From positions 6,366,269 to 6,430,268 of the forward strand of contig JAQFVV010012423.1 of the NCBI GenBank assembly GCA_028023455.1: a stretch of 64,000 nt of DNA, written 5' to 3'. Made by a program: the position numbers and the translations under genes. A model generated the notes under the pieces. The model saw only the letters and a program-made list of their open reading frames with translations, was not told the DNA's origin and ran no database searches. Source of the stretch: Epiperipatus broadwayi. Lineage: Eukaryota > Onychophora > Udeonychophora > Euonychophora > Peripatidae. Below, piece after piece: positions 25,845 through 36,276 of this stretch; the first letter of the stretch is position 1; every line of letters starts with the position of its first letter.

Positions 25845-26995
25845 TGAAATAATAAATTTAATTGTTTACAAACTATTACAAACAATCCTTAAATCCACAG
25901 AAGTACTTTTGGTTAATTTTTTCAATCTGCCTCAACTGTCATTAAATTAAAAAAAAAAAAGCGGAAGCAAATGTCATTAATTCAAGTCCCACAAATCTTG
26001 TATTTTAATGTTAGCAGCTTGTTGATTTATTAAATGCATTTTATTCCTGTTTATAAAAATTGCCTCTTTAATTTTTATTTTATTATGGTTTCTCTCTTCA
26101 TGAAGAATTTTCACATTTTCAAAATCAAATTTAAATTTATATTTACATGTTTTTTCATGATCAAAGAAAACTGAAAGAGACATTAAATCACCATTATTTT
26201 TACTTTTTACATGCTTATATAACAATTCATGCTCCCTCAATCTCTTCTCAATACTGCATCTAGATTTACCTATATATGATATCATACAATCACAAAAAAT
26301 TTGATATATGACATTACTTTTCTGCTTGACAGATATGACATCCTTATAATTATTAACTAATGGATTTGAAATAAATGGAATAGATATCCATTGTTCACTA
26401 TTAACCTTCATTTCCTTTAAATCGTTATATGTAACTTTTTTAAATTGACATAAAGTATTGTTTATTTGTTCTATTTTATAACCAACATCAAGCAATTCTT
26501 TGGAAAATATTTCAATATTTTTCAGTTTATCACTTTGGTAACGACATAATTTTTCATTCCGAAACAAAAAAGATCTAAAACTTGCCATCTTATGAATCAT
26601 TGGTTCTTTTGATATACAATTTATATATCCTCTTTTTTGCAGTGGCTTAATTATTAATTTATAATTTAATATACTGTTATCTCTTGTAATAATTAAATCT
26701 AAATATTGAATATTTTGTCCTGTTCCTTTTCAATAGTCCATTCAAGCCATTCAACTTATTTAATTCCTTTACAAGCAAATTTATACTATTAGTATTTCCA
26801 CAAACAAAAACATCATCTACATATCTTTTGTAAATTTTAATATCTCCAAAAGTACACATATTTAAAATACTACTCTCATATATAGATAAAACGAAATTGC
26901 AAACTTGTGCAATTACAGGCAGACCCATAGGCCAATCTTTAGACATTTTATAATATTGACCTTCAAAAGATGCAACAATGTTATCATTAAAAAAA
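25845..26995 (-). mobile_element. Penelope-like element PLE1, left copy of a head-to-head pair
   Basis: This minus-strand copy encodes the C-terminal half of a Penelope-type polyprotein: a late RT region, linker and GIY-YIG endonuclease. It is the mirror image of the copy at 27001-28187. Homology between the arms continues through the 3' untranslated region to about 25845. The symmetry centre is a 15-bp A/T spacer near 26986-27000. Compared with the right arm, this copy lacks about 28 codons before the endonuclease and has a frameshift near 26.73 kb. Confidence 0.85.
25896..25938 (-). ncRNA. Degenerate hammerhead-like motif, PLE1 left copy
   Basis: Downstream of the PLE1 ORF on the minus strand. 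The core reads TTGAGGC instead of CTGANGA, followed by a weak stem II, then AAA and the palindrome AGTACT. It aligns with the clearer motif at 28094-28133 in the other arm. It is probably inactive. I call it a hammerhead remnant only because the position and order agree with the other PLE in this window. Confidence 0.4.
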
Positions 26996-27009
26996 AATTT
27001 TGATAACAT
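25977..27009 (-). pseudogene. PLE1 RT/GIY-YIG endonuclease, frameshifted
   Basis: PLE proteins copy their RNA and cut target DNA with a GIY-YIG nuclease. The upper part (27009-26677) has GQYYKMSKDWPMGLPVIAQ and an intact catalytic motif YVDD (in IYKRYVDDVFV). The lower part (26600-25977) carries the nuclease signature: YQIFCDC, then YIGKS, then an arginine/EH block (KRLREHELLYKH). A frameshift near 26.73 kb separates the two. About 28 residues present in the right copy between SNP and KSNVIYQIF are missing here. The copy is 5'-truncated, as is usual for PLEs. Confidence 0.85.
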
Positions 27010-28078
27010 TGTTGCATCTTTTGAAGGTCAATATTATAAAATGTCTAAAGGTTGGCCTATGGGTCTGCCTGTAATTCCACAAGCTTGCAATTTCATTTTA
27101 TCTACATATGAGAGTAGTATTTTAAATATATTTACTTTTGGAAATATTAAAATTTATAAAAGATATGTAGTTGATGTTTTTGTTTGTGGAAATACTAATA
27201 GTATAAATTTGCTTGTAGAGAAATTAAATAAATTGAATGGCTTGAAATGGACTACTGAAAAGGAACAGGACAAAAATATTCAATATTTAGATTTAATTAT
27301 TACAAGAGATAACAGTATATTAAATTATAAATTAATAATTAAGCCACTGCAAAAAAGAGGATATATAAATTGTATATCAAAAGAACCAACAATGCATAAG
27401 ATGGCAAGTTTTAGATCTTTTTTGTTTCAGAATGAAAAATTATGTCATTACCAAAGTGATAAACTGAAAAATATTGAAATATTAGCCAAAGAATTGCTTG
27501 ATGTTGGTTATAAAATGAAACAAATAAACAATACTTTATGTCAATTTAAAAAAAGTTATAATTATTTAAAGGAAATGAAGCTTAATAATAAACAATGGAT
27601 ATCTATTCCATTTATTTCAAATCCACAAGTGAAATTTTTTAAGGATATATATAAGAATGTGTTTAATGTTTCATTCTACGTTCCAAACAATATTAATAAA
27701 TTAGTCAATAAATCTAAGGATATCATACCTGTCGATCAGAAAAGTAATGTCATATATCAAATTTTTTGTGATTGTATGCTATCATATATAGGTAAATCTA
27801 GGTGCAGTATTAAGAAGAGATTGAGGGAACATAAATTGTGATATAAGCATGTAAAAAATAAAAATAATGGTGATTTAATGTCTCCTTCAGTTTTCTTTGA
27901 TCATGAAAAAACATGTAAATTTAAATTTGATTTTGAAAATGTGAAAATTCTTCTTGAAGAGAGAAACTGTAGTAAAAGAAAAATTGAAGAGGCAATTTTT
28001 ATAAACAGGAATAAAATGCATTTAATAAATCGACAAGCTGCTAACATTAAAATACGAGATTTGTGGGATTTGAATTAA
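26978..28078 (+). pseudogene. PLE1 RT/GIY-YIG endonuclease with one stop codon
   Basis: One frame runs across the whole region and is broken only by TGA at 27839-27841, where the left copy has a leucine codon. Residues 63-66 read YVVD, so the first catalytic aspartate of the RT (YVDD in the left copy) is lost. The GIY-YIG nuclease follows the linker: YQIFCDCMLSYIGKS, then KKRLREH. The frame ends in IRDLWDLN, as in the left copy (IQDLWDLN). The first codons lie in the palindrome spacer, so they are not the true N-terminus. The copy is 5'-truncated and dead. Confidence 0.85.
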
Positions 28079-28187
28079 TGATGTTTGCTTCCGCTTTGAG
28101 GGAGGTTGAAGAAATTAACCAAAAGTACTTCTGCAGATTTAAGGATTGTTTGTAATAGTTTGTAAACCATTAAATGTATTATTTCAT
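27001..28187 (+). mobile_element. Penelope-like element PLE1, right copy of a head-to-head pair
   Basis: Mirror image of the left copy. It holds the C-terminal half of the polyprotein, a 3' untranslated region with a hammerhead-like motif, and the tail TGTTTGTAATAGTTTGTAAAC near 28150 shared with the left arm (about 25880). It ends against a TA run (28189-28207), after which an LTR-like start (TGTAACGA) begins. Confidence 0.85.
28094..28133 (+). ncRNA. Degenerate hammerhead-like motif, PLE1 right copy
   Basis: Lies just after the PLE1 ORF on the coding strand. A core-like TTGAGGGA is followed by stem II GGTT (28104-28107) pairing with AACC (28117-28120), then AAA, the self-complementary AGTACT (28124-28129) and T. 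Expected core letters are CTGANGA and GAA, so there are changes in both. The layout equals that of the better motif in PLE2. Hammerheads in PLE 3' regions are established knowledge. This one is likely inactive. Confidence 0.45.
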
Positions 28188-28207
28188 TATATATATATAT
28201 ATATATT

Positions 28208-30300
28208 GTAACGATATATAAATATGTCGTTACATTAATTTAAAATAAAAACTTAAAAGTTCGCAAATAAAAGGAAAAAACTAAACGCTAAAATTAAAAT
28301 GTTTGTTAAACATATATATATATTCGCACAGATGCTAAACTTTAAAAATATTTTTTTCATAAACAAAAAAAAAAAGTATTTGAACGTATTTTTTTTAATA
28401 AAAAAATACAAGATTGAAATATAAAAATATTTTAATAAAAAAATAACGTAAGTTAAAATAAAAACAGGTATTAATTAATTCCTGTAATCTATAAATGGAA
28501 ATGATTGTTTATTAATTATCTAAAAGCTGTTTAATTAAAAAGTCAGATGAAAAGTTAGATAAGAGAAGAAAGAGATTTTAGCTTGACCAATGGAAGCAAA
28601 TAAAGGCCCGGACCATAACGAAAAAACAGAACAGTGACGTTTTTGTTCATGGAATCCATAGGAGGACTATAAAAAGAAAAAAATATTGAGTTCCAGTCAG
28701 TTTTCCAACTTGATTTTGGTGAGTCTAGCGACAAGACGCACTTGTCGTCCTCACTCACTTATTTTAAAAATGCAAAGACTGTGATACCAGAACAGAACCA
28801 GCTAATGCTACCTCCAAAATATCAGACCGGTCTTCCAGGAAAGTCTCCGTGGGAATTGCCAACGGGAACATGGACTCTTCTACCGTAAGCAATAGAACTG
28901 AACGATTGTTAAAATCATAATATTAATTAAGAACTTTAAAGATTGATAAGTTAATTTAAATTTTATAAAAAGAACTTTTCTCTGACTTATGTGTCAACTC
29001 AATTGATAATGTGTAATATTATATATGTTTGCGTTTGATAAAAAAAAAATCATTTCCATTTATTATTTATTTGTATTAATATTTATTGTTTAAATTTTAA
29101 ATGAGGAAATTTAAGGTTGGGTATAGACGTTGCATAGATTCGTTAGCGGTTGATTATGTTGTGGTTTTCACAGTCGATTAGAATATATAAGTCAACGATA
29201 TCACTGCGGTGTCTTATGATGAACACCAAAGGGTCTCCTGTATTCCCTCAGCAATTGACGTTATCGATTGACTTTGTATTTTGATCGGTTGTGTTTAATT
29301 TGGAATGTTTTTGACCGTGGAATCTGTGCAGCCGATCTATATTCGACATTATAAAACAAATTGGATAAAAATAATCTGTGCGAACGTATTTAAATGTTAA
29401 ATTTAAGTCGGGCGTGAATGGCTATATAGATTTGTAAAGTTATATTAAGGGAGGGTAATCTTAGGTTATTCATTTCGTAGTTGAATTGGTTCAATGGATT
29501 GGATATATTTGTGTAATTAGTAGATGTAGTATGAGGTCCGCTACGGGCAGGATTATAGATATACGCCACACACCCTCTGTTTGCCTATGGATGGGTTTGT
29601 AAGTCGGCAGAAGACCGCAGTCCATTCCTATGGAGTTTTTTGTTTATTGTTCTACTTGCCAACAGATGTCACATTCCTGTTGGTGGAGAGTCAATGTCTT
29701 CTCTATTTCTACTTATTGTTCAGATGTACGTTTCCTGACAGTATAGTATTTTGTGTTGTCGTATCATGCTACATTGAATACATGAATGTATCAGATGGAT
29801 TGGCGCCAGTTTGGTTGCGAAATTTGTTGCCTAAGGTTAAATCAGGGAAGAATATTTTCTTTTCAAATGCAGATCTATGTAGTCTATTCATACTTGACCA
29901 TCTAAATAAAATATTAAAACTCATTGAAATTTATGTAAATGTACAATTAAAGAGTAATATAAAAAATCTAAAAATGTTAAACTTATTCCTCAAAATTTAA
30001 ATGTTATTTTATATGTGCGTAAATAAATATTTTTATGTGTTAATTTCTGGCAGTGGCTTTTATTCTTTTATATTTAAGATATAAAAATTTATAGATTTTT
30101 ATCTCAGCGTCTCCGTTGAGCTAGTGACTTGGGCTAACGATCGGAATATTTAAATAAAGTGGAATCTTAACAGCGCATATCTGCCTACTTTATAAATTTT
30201 TCTAGGCTCAAATGCCTAGATGGCGCCCTGGTAGTTGCAGATATTGTTTTTGCGGTTAGATTCGATCTGCACTTTCATTTCGATCATTATAATATATATA
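28208..30300 (+). repeat. LTR-like region with promoter elements (unresolved)
   Basis: It starts with TGTAACGA and, 12 bases later, TCGTTACA, an exact terminal palindrome of the type also seen at the start of the 22.4-kb repeat. At 28590-28680 there is a CCAAT motif (GACCAATGG) and a TATA-like ACTATAAAAAG, as expected of an LTR promoter. A TGGCGCCCTGGTAG block near 30221 resembles a primer binding site. No GTTACA end and no second copy were found. A 139-codon frame at 29581-30000 has no recognisable domain. The stretch ends in a TA run at about 30290. Confidence 0.4.
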
Positions 30301-30489
30301 TATATTGTTATTACAATAGTTTTTAATTAACAGACATTTCATTCAGTCCTTCTATTTAGGCTATTTTAAAATATTTTCATATCTTTTCTTCACACGTTGT
30401 CTTATTTCAATTCACATTTTACTCGTATATTAGTAGATGGTCTATTCTTTATTTTCAACTTTCAATCTATTTCAAGATATATAATGTTA

Positions 30490-30688
30490 CTGTAGTGTAA
30501 TTTCTACTACTCTCATGCAAAAATAGGGAATCATTTCTATCCACTTTTAGCAGCTTGTGGAGGGGTGTAATTATAAACATATAACTTTGGTCATATACTT
30601 ATGATTATAACCCTCCACAAGATGTTAAAAGTGGATGGAATCCAGTCCTTATTTGCATAAAAGTAGTATTGTGAAAATTACACTACAG
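30490..30688. mobile_element. Hairpin MITE with about 85-95 bp arms
   Basis: The left end CTGTAGTGTAATTT is the reverse complement of the right end AAATTACACTACAG. Pairing continues through ATCCACTTTTARC and CTTGTGGAGGG on both sides to a loop near 30583-30592. The arms differ by scattered changes and short gaps. There is no ORF. I could not define the target duplication, so the superfamily is open. Confidence 0.8.
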
Positions 30689-30709
30689 AAATATTGTTTA
30701 TTAAATGGA

Positions 30710-31440
30710 TAAACTCTAGTCTAATGAAGGACTAATAAAAATTATTAATATGTTTCAAAGTATGTTGGAATTTTTTTTTTAATTTATTGAAGTATTTCTG
30801 AATATTAGGGATTTCATCTATTAATATTATTTTTCCTAATAACTTATCTCTCTAGCTTTACATTACATATATTGTACATTCTATTAATTAATGACCATTT
30901 TTATGCTGAATCTATTAATCCCTATACAGTTTTAAAATAAGTATTTTCTGCTAATCAAAATATAATCCAATTTTTTTGGGTATTTTTATTTAGATTCTTT
31001 CATGTTCATTGCTGCTTTGAATTTTTTTTTAAATATTTTATTTTATCCACAAATTTAAGTCTATGTCCTCTTCCATTTATGCTTTCATTATTCAAATTTG
31101 CCTATAACACCTCCATCTCCCAATCTTTCATTAAGTTCATTGACTACACTCAATCTGATGTTCCATCAATTTCCTCGATATTGTTTCTCCAGCTTTAATT
31201 TGTAATGAATCTCATTTTAATTCTCCTTGCAATGTTTCTGTATTTATACAAAAAATATCGCCACTTTGAAATCAGTTGTTTTTTCACATTTTTTTGTCTA
31301 ACTTCACAAAGATCTACAAAGGTTCATTTAATGGTAGATTATCTTTTTTTTTCACTCCCCATCTTTTTTACTAGAATTGGATCTAAATCACTAAACATCA
31401 CGTGATCATCATCTTTTATACTAGCACATAATTGTTATTA
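30710..31440 (-). pseudogene. RTE endonuclease remnant
   Basis: Minus-strand frames include ECTIYVM, then KLLGKIILIDEIPNIQKYFNKL (30900-30790). This parallels the RTE endonuclease tail RLVRCKI...KLLRKTIITVDIPNLQTHSNEFKL in the copy at 54.8 kb. Further upstream I read NELNERLGDGGVIGKFE (near 31090) and a GTSD-like block. Many stops. It directly abuts the 3' side of the CR1-like LINE. Confidence 0.6.
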
Positions 31441-31802
31441 AACAAGATGTGATGTGATGTATTTTGGATTCTCCTTAAATGAAGCCAAGAATATCTCATC
31501 AATTATGCCCAGATAAACTTGTTAGCCACTTTATTTTCCATTTCCCACTCTAAATCTTTCCATATTCTGCCCCATCCCATTTCCACAACATAATCTTTGT
31601 CAACTCTGTGGCCTTTATATCTAAATCCCCCTTATCTTTCCACAAACCCAGCATAAAAACCAATAACTCACTTTCTGTATAATCACTTTGTTTATATCTA
31701 TTCTCCTATAACTTCATTATCTGTACCCTTTCTGTTTTCAACCATTTACATTCAATCAACAGATGCCTAATATTTTCTATACTTCCTTACACAATTTGCA
31801 CA

Positions 31803-32111
31803 CTAAATCACCATAGTTTTCCATTTACATGTATATTCTCTGATTGCTAATGATCCCATTTGAGCCTTAAACAATAATCTATTTTCTTTACTATTATCAT
31901 AAATTAACTTGCATCCAATGTTCTGTTTACTTCTATATATATTTAAACTCTTCTTACCCTCCATACTAGTTCTCCATCTCTCCAACTCCCTATTTTTTAT
32001 TAATGCTTCTATTCTTTTATCCCATTCCTTACCACTATAACACTCAATAATTCTCCTAACACAATCATCCCACCTTTTATACAAGTATACCGATATAAAT
32101 TCTTTATCCAA
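31803..32111 (-). pseudogene. CR1-like LINE ORF2 C-terminal fragment
   Basis: This continues the RT frame after a break: KEFISVYLYKRWDDCVRRIIE, then RLLFKAQMGSLAIREY, the region before the C-terminal finger. The finger itself follows in shifted frames down to about 31.74 kb. It is part of the same dead LINE. Confidence 0.7.
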
Positions 32112-32123
32112 ATCTTTTGCATA

Positions 32124-33032
32124 TTACATTACCTTTCTTACCCATCTTGTTACCTGCCCTTTACTCATAACCCAATTAAACACTATTTTGGCTATTCTTT
32201 TACTATCCATAAACTGCAACCTACCAAACATTTTCATTTTACTTTTTGCATCTCTCATATAAAAACTTGACCATCCCATTTCCCCTTGAATTGCCTCCTT
32301 TGCTGTCCACATCTCTGCATCTAATGCATGTTTTCCTACTTCTTTTTGTACTTTCTCTAAATAATCTAAAATCCTTTTACTAACACATAATGCATCATTA
32401 CCATATGTTAACCCTGCTACTGCAACTCCCTTCCATACAATTCTAGCTACATCATATTTATTATATGAAAATACTGTTAATTTCTTTACCAAACCTTTCC
32501 CTTTCTTTGCTTCATTTACCAATTTTTTTTCCCATCCATCCAAGCAATTTTCCTGATTACATAAGATAATTCCCAAATACCTATATTTATCCACCACCCT
32601 TAACTTTATATCCCCCAATAATAATTCTACATCTTCTCTTTCCCCAGTATTAACTATCATTATATTTGATTTTTCTTCACCAAATTTAATCCCCATCTCT
32701 TTATCTACCCTTGCACATGTCCTCAACATAATATCCATATCTTCTCTTCTTTCTGCACATAAAAAGATATCATCTGCATAAAAAAGACACGACAAAGTAT
32801 ATACTCCCTTGCCACCTATTAACAGTATCTCTATCCCTCTTCCTAGTCTTTCTATTGCTTTCTCCATTTCACTCAAATACAACAAAAATAAAATAGGTGA
32901 CATAGGGCATCCTTGCCTTAATCCCACCCCATTTTTAACTTTAACCACTTCTATATCCCCTAATTGGTAAGTATAATAATTATTTTCATATAATTTCTTA
33001 ATAGTATTTACTAAAGCTTCATCCATTCCCAA
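32124..33032 (-). pseudogene. CR1-like reverse transcriptase, catalytic core
   Basis: The longest LINE frame in the window, 302 codons. Residues 35-46 carry GVGLRQGCPMSP, which holds the template. Residues 84-88 read FYADD, so the catalytic aspartates of the palm are intact. YRYLGI follows in the thumb-proximal region. Upstream, in another frame (33.3-33.05 kb), I read DIEKAYDRVNRNRLW, the first palm motif, and RPIVVTSVLYKVFS of the fingers. Frameshifts and stops near 33.12 kb separate these, so no complete enzyme is made. Downstream a stop at about 32.12 kb splits off the C-terminal part. Confidence 0.8.
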
Positions 33033-33753
33033 ATTGGCTAACCTTACCCATAATCTATTTCTATTTACTCTATCATATGCTTTCTCTATATCTAAAAAAC
33101 TAATATATAACGATCTACCTACTCATCTCCATAAGTTGTGTAACTACAAACAAACTATCTCCTATATGCCTATCTGACCTAAAATCTCTTTGCATTTCCC
33201 CCACTACATTATTCTCTTCCATCCATTTTACAACTCTTCCAGCTACCACATATGAGAAAACTTTATATAAAACTGATGTTACCACTATCGGTCTATAATT
33301 ATTTAACTTTCTATGATCCTTACCCTTTCCTTTAAATAATAATCTTATTCTTGTATTACTCCAACTACCTGGAAAAACTCTTCTGTGCCATCTTATTAGA
33401 ACATGATAATAACTTTGTTCATGCTCTATGCCCTAAATTCATTACCATCTCTGCTGCTTATCCATCTAGTCCTCTTACCTTTCCACTTTTCAATCTCTTC
33501 CCTGCCTCATTCAGTTCATTTTTTGTGAACCCTTTCTAATTCTTCTCTAGAGCTACACTCTATTCCATCATCATCTATTAAACTATCTCTCTTTCCCTTA
33601 CATTTTTCCTTTTAATATAATTTCAAAATTTTTTACTCATATCTCTTCCACTTTTATTAATATTCTCCAACAATTTACTATTCAACTTTATCCTCTCTCT
33701 ATAATTATCAATTTTAGCCAACTTCTTCTTTTCTAAGTACTTTTCCCATTTAT

Positions 33754-34247
33754 CAAGACAAAACTCCCCATACAGTAGTGTCACCCTGTGTCAACCAGAG
33801 TAATCAATTATATGCTAGTATGATGGTGATCATGTGATGTTTAGTGGTTTAACACCAATTCTGCCTAATAGGATAGTGGTGGCTATGGTTGTTAAAAAGC
33901 CAAAGACACCAAAATATATGGGTGCTGAACTGAGTTCAGACCCATATGACTATATAAGCTATTGAGCTTAGATTGAAAATATTATTGTGTTTTTAATTTC
34001 ATTCTCATAGTTTTGTAGTTAAGTAGAGATAAAAGGTGGCTGCTGGAGGGTTACATTAGATCCTAAGATCTAGGTGCAGTGCTCTCAGATCCGAGACTTC
34101 TCACTGATGAAGGCCACCAGCCAGAAACTAGTCTGGAGATATTGGATGAGTAGGCACTAGATGGGGATTTTATGCACAAGCCTTTTGCCATCCATTGATT
34201 ACTCTATTAGCACAGGGTGGCACTACTGTATGGGAAGTTTTGCCTTG
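33754..34247 (+). mobile_element. Inverted-end element carrying a hammerhead motif (element Y, copy 1)
   Basis: The ends are inverted copies of about 50 bp. The left end is CAAGACAAAACTCCCCATAC plus AGTAGTGTCACCCTGTG, and the right end is its reverse complement with a few changes (through CACAGGGTGGCACTACTGTA). Between them lie a 33.82-34.08 kb body and a hammerhead-like block at 34098-34140. Relatives at 36277-36471 and 36577-36651 share the ends. There is no ORF. It sits immediately upstream of the CR1-like LINE on the opposite strand. Confidence 0.65.
34098..34140 (+). ncRNA. Hammerhead ribozyme-like motif in element Y
   Basis: CTGATGA (34104-34110) matches the CTGANGA core exactly. Stem II is GGC (34112-34114) with GCC (34120-34122) around a CACCA loop; an A-A mismatch closes it. 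GAA (34124-34126) is followed by the palindrome ACTAGT (34127-34132), which can form stem III only as a dimer, then C as the cleavage base. The flanks TCTC and GAGA can pair as stem I with one bulge. The second copy (36324-36354) keeps stem II and GAAACTAGTC but has lost CTGATGA. The mismatch leaves activity uncertain. Confidence 0.6.
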
Positions 34248-34574
34248 TAGAATTGAATCTATAATTATAGTAAACAAAAATAATGTTTGTCATCAAGTAG
34301 CAACCTAATTTATAACCCATTCTGTAAAAAATAAAGATCATAATTGACTTTTGTTTATCATAATTGCAAATATTTAAAAAAATGAGCATTTAAGAAAATT
34401 CAATTGATATCTTAAATAAGAAATACAAGGCTTCTAAAAAATAAAAAGTAGTTTTTGTGGATTTTAAACTCAGAGAAAAAAGTCTTGTATGTTAATGAGT
34501 GTTCCATTGTTTGTTTATTATATGAATAATAGCTTATTAATAACAGTTTCATTTAAAAAAGATATATAGCATTA

Positions 34575-34960
34575 TTATTCAGGAGTTCTTTGAGTGTTCT
34601 TTGAGCACCAGAATTGATCCTGGGACTTTCCAATCCCAAGTCAGATGCTCTACCAAGTGTACAAAACCACACAGGATAAAAATCATGTGGATTTATTGCT
34701 TTGGAGTTCTTAAGAAAATAGTGTGCCAGACTTGTGAGCAAAAGAATTGATCTTTAGACTTCCCAATTTCAAGTTGGATACTTTATCAACTATACCAAAC
34801 TATGCAGGGGTAAAATGACATATGGCTCAATTGCTCAGGAGTTTATAAAACATTCCAGTGCCATAAGCACCAGAATTGATCCTGAGATTTTCGAACACCA
34901 AGTTAGATGCCCTGCCCACTGCACCAAACCGTGTAGGGTACAGTTGCAATGATAAGAACT
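34575..34960 (-). mobile_element. Three tandem tRNA-derived SINE-like monomers
   Basis: The block GAATTGATCC (or T) recurs at 34611, 34744 and 34873, offsets 133 and 129. On the minus strand each unit reads as a tRNA-like sequence. The first has a D-arm-like block CACTTGGTAGAGC, an anticodon arm ATCTGACTTGGGATTGG, and a T arm CCCAGGATCAATTCTGG, in which GATCAATTC replaces the usual GTTCGAATC. The third unit has GGTTTGGTGCAGTGGGCAGG at the same place. Each ends with a short non-tRNA tail. No acceptor stem is intact, so these are not tRNA genes. A tandem array of tRNA-headed monomers is the best description. Confidence 0.75.
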
Positions 34961-36276
34961 TATAAATTGACAAGAGGAATTCATTCTGCTTGGTTCCTTT
35001 AAATCTTTAAAAGATATCCAAGGATCTCCCTTTCAGTTAATAATAAACACCTATAACCAAAAAGAGAGAAAGGATTAAAGAAAAATGTTTTATAAAACAA
35101 AAATTCATTAAATTTAGTAAAACTCTTTTGATGACATAATAGGCCACTGATCGTTATTTAGTATCTATTTGAATAAACTGCAGCATTTTTTTTTTTTTAA
35201 ATCAATATATTATCATTAAAAAGCAAGAGTTATTTTTAACTGCAAGCATTTATCTCTATAAAATGACATTAATTGATTAAAAAACATTTTAACTTTTTTT
35301 TTTTTAAAAAAAAAAAGTCATTTATATTTTATCATTAGGGTTAATCGTTTTAAAATAACGCTAATCACTATGAGATATAAATAAAAATTGAAAAGATAAA
35401 AAGAAAGTTTTTAAAAAAAGAATAAAATTAATCATAAAACATAAAATTTCTAAATATCCGAATTGAAAAATTAAAAAAAAAATCAATTTAAAAAAAGTAA
35501 CTCAAAGTAGAAAAATTATTAACACTATAGTAATGAGTAGTAGCACGCCATTACTATAATAGAATGAATAGAAAACGAACGTTTTTATAAGAGATTTGGT
35601 CCTTTTTAAAAACAAAATAGAGATTAGAAATACATTTTTTGATAAAAATGTATAAATTTCATTATAGACCAGAAGTAGTTCCACAGAATCTAAATTATCA
35701 ATTATTGGAGTATGCAATTAACCTAAATGAATAAAATACAAATTGTATCAATAAACAGAATAATAAAGTTCGCGATGGATCAATGCATTACCTGTTTTAA
35801 AGAGCATCATTCTGAAGTCGGCGTTGTGTTATTATTTTATTAAATTAGCCACCAGTAGTAGGATTTTTAGTATACAATATTTTGTAAAAAAAAAAAATTG
35901 CGAGGCTACTGAGTTGTGAAAAATGATTGTTTATGCTTAAACACAGCTAGTAAAATTAACTTTATCTTGATTTATATTTTACACTTCAGTATTTTACTGA
36001 TTTCAAAAACTAACACAGTATTAAAAAAAAATAAAGCAAGTTAAAATAAAATATCCTAAATTGTAAAATGTTCGATCCCTCAAAAATCCATCCAGAACCC
36101 TTTTGCTAACTATTCGACTACTTTTATCAGTGTTCTTCAGTAAACAATAGCACTAGCTCAGTTATAAGAATAGCTGATTATTATGCTAAAGATTGCAGGG
36201 GTAATTTAAAACTGTCATTTCTGTGACCCTGAGTGCCTACTCACATTTAGATGTAGACCAACAATAATTTATCATA
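34961..36276. other. AT-rich DNA, no gene recognised
   Basis: Short frames only. A/T homopolymers are frequent (35188-35200 and 35290-35316). Nothing identifiable. Confidence 0.4.

Larger units (their letters stand above)
31500..33780 (-). mobile_element. CR1-like LINE ORF2, decayed
   Basis: A minus-strand LINE of about 2.3 kb containing reverse transcriptase and C-terminal domain. The start is lost or interrupted near 33.78 kb, where the hammerhead-bearing element begins. The C-terminus shows a CxxC...H...C finger-like block (CKLCKEV, then HLLIECKW after a frameshift near 31.78 kb). I assign CR1-like from the RT style and the terminal finger. R1/Tad-like clades are not excluded. The esterase-type ORF1 at 63 kb could belong to the same family. 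Confidence 0.7.

Noticed and set aside
29581-30000. 139-codon plus-strand frame
   Set aside because: Length is notable for this AT content, but no domain, signal or relative was recognised and it lies inside an LTR-like region.
34553-34741. 62-codon minus-strand frame
   Set aside because: Lies in the tRNA-like tandem array; not protein coding.
34575-34960. Short CRISPR-like array
   Set aside because: Units are 130 bp, degenerate along their length and tRNA-like; no identical short repeats with unique spacers, and the DNA is eukaryotic.
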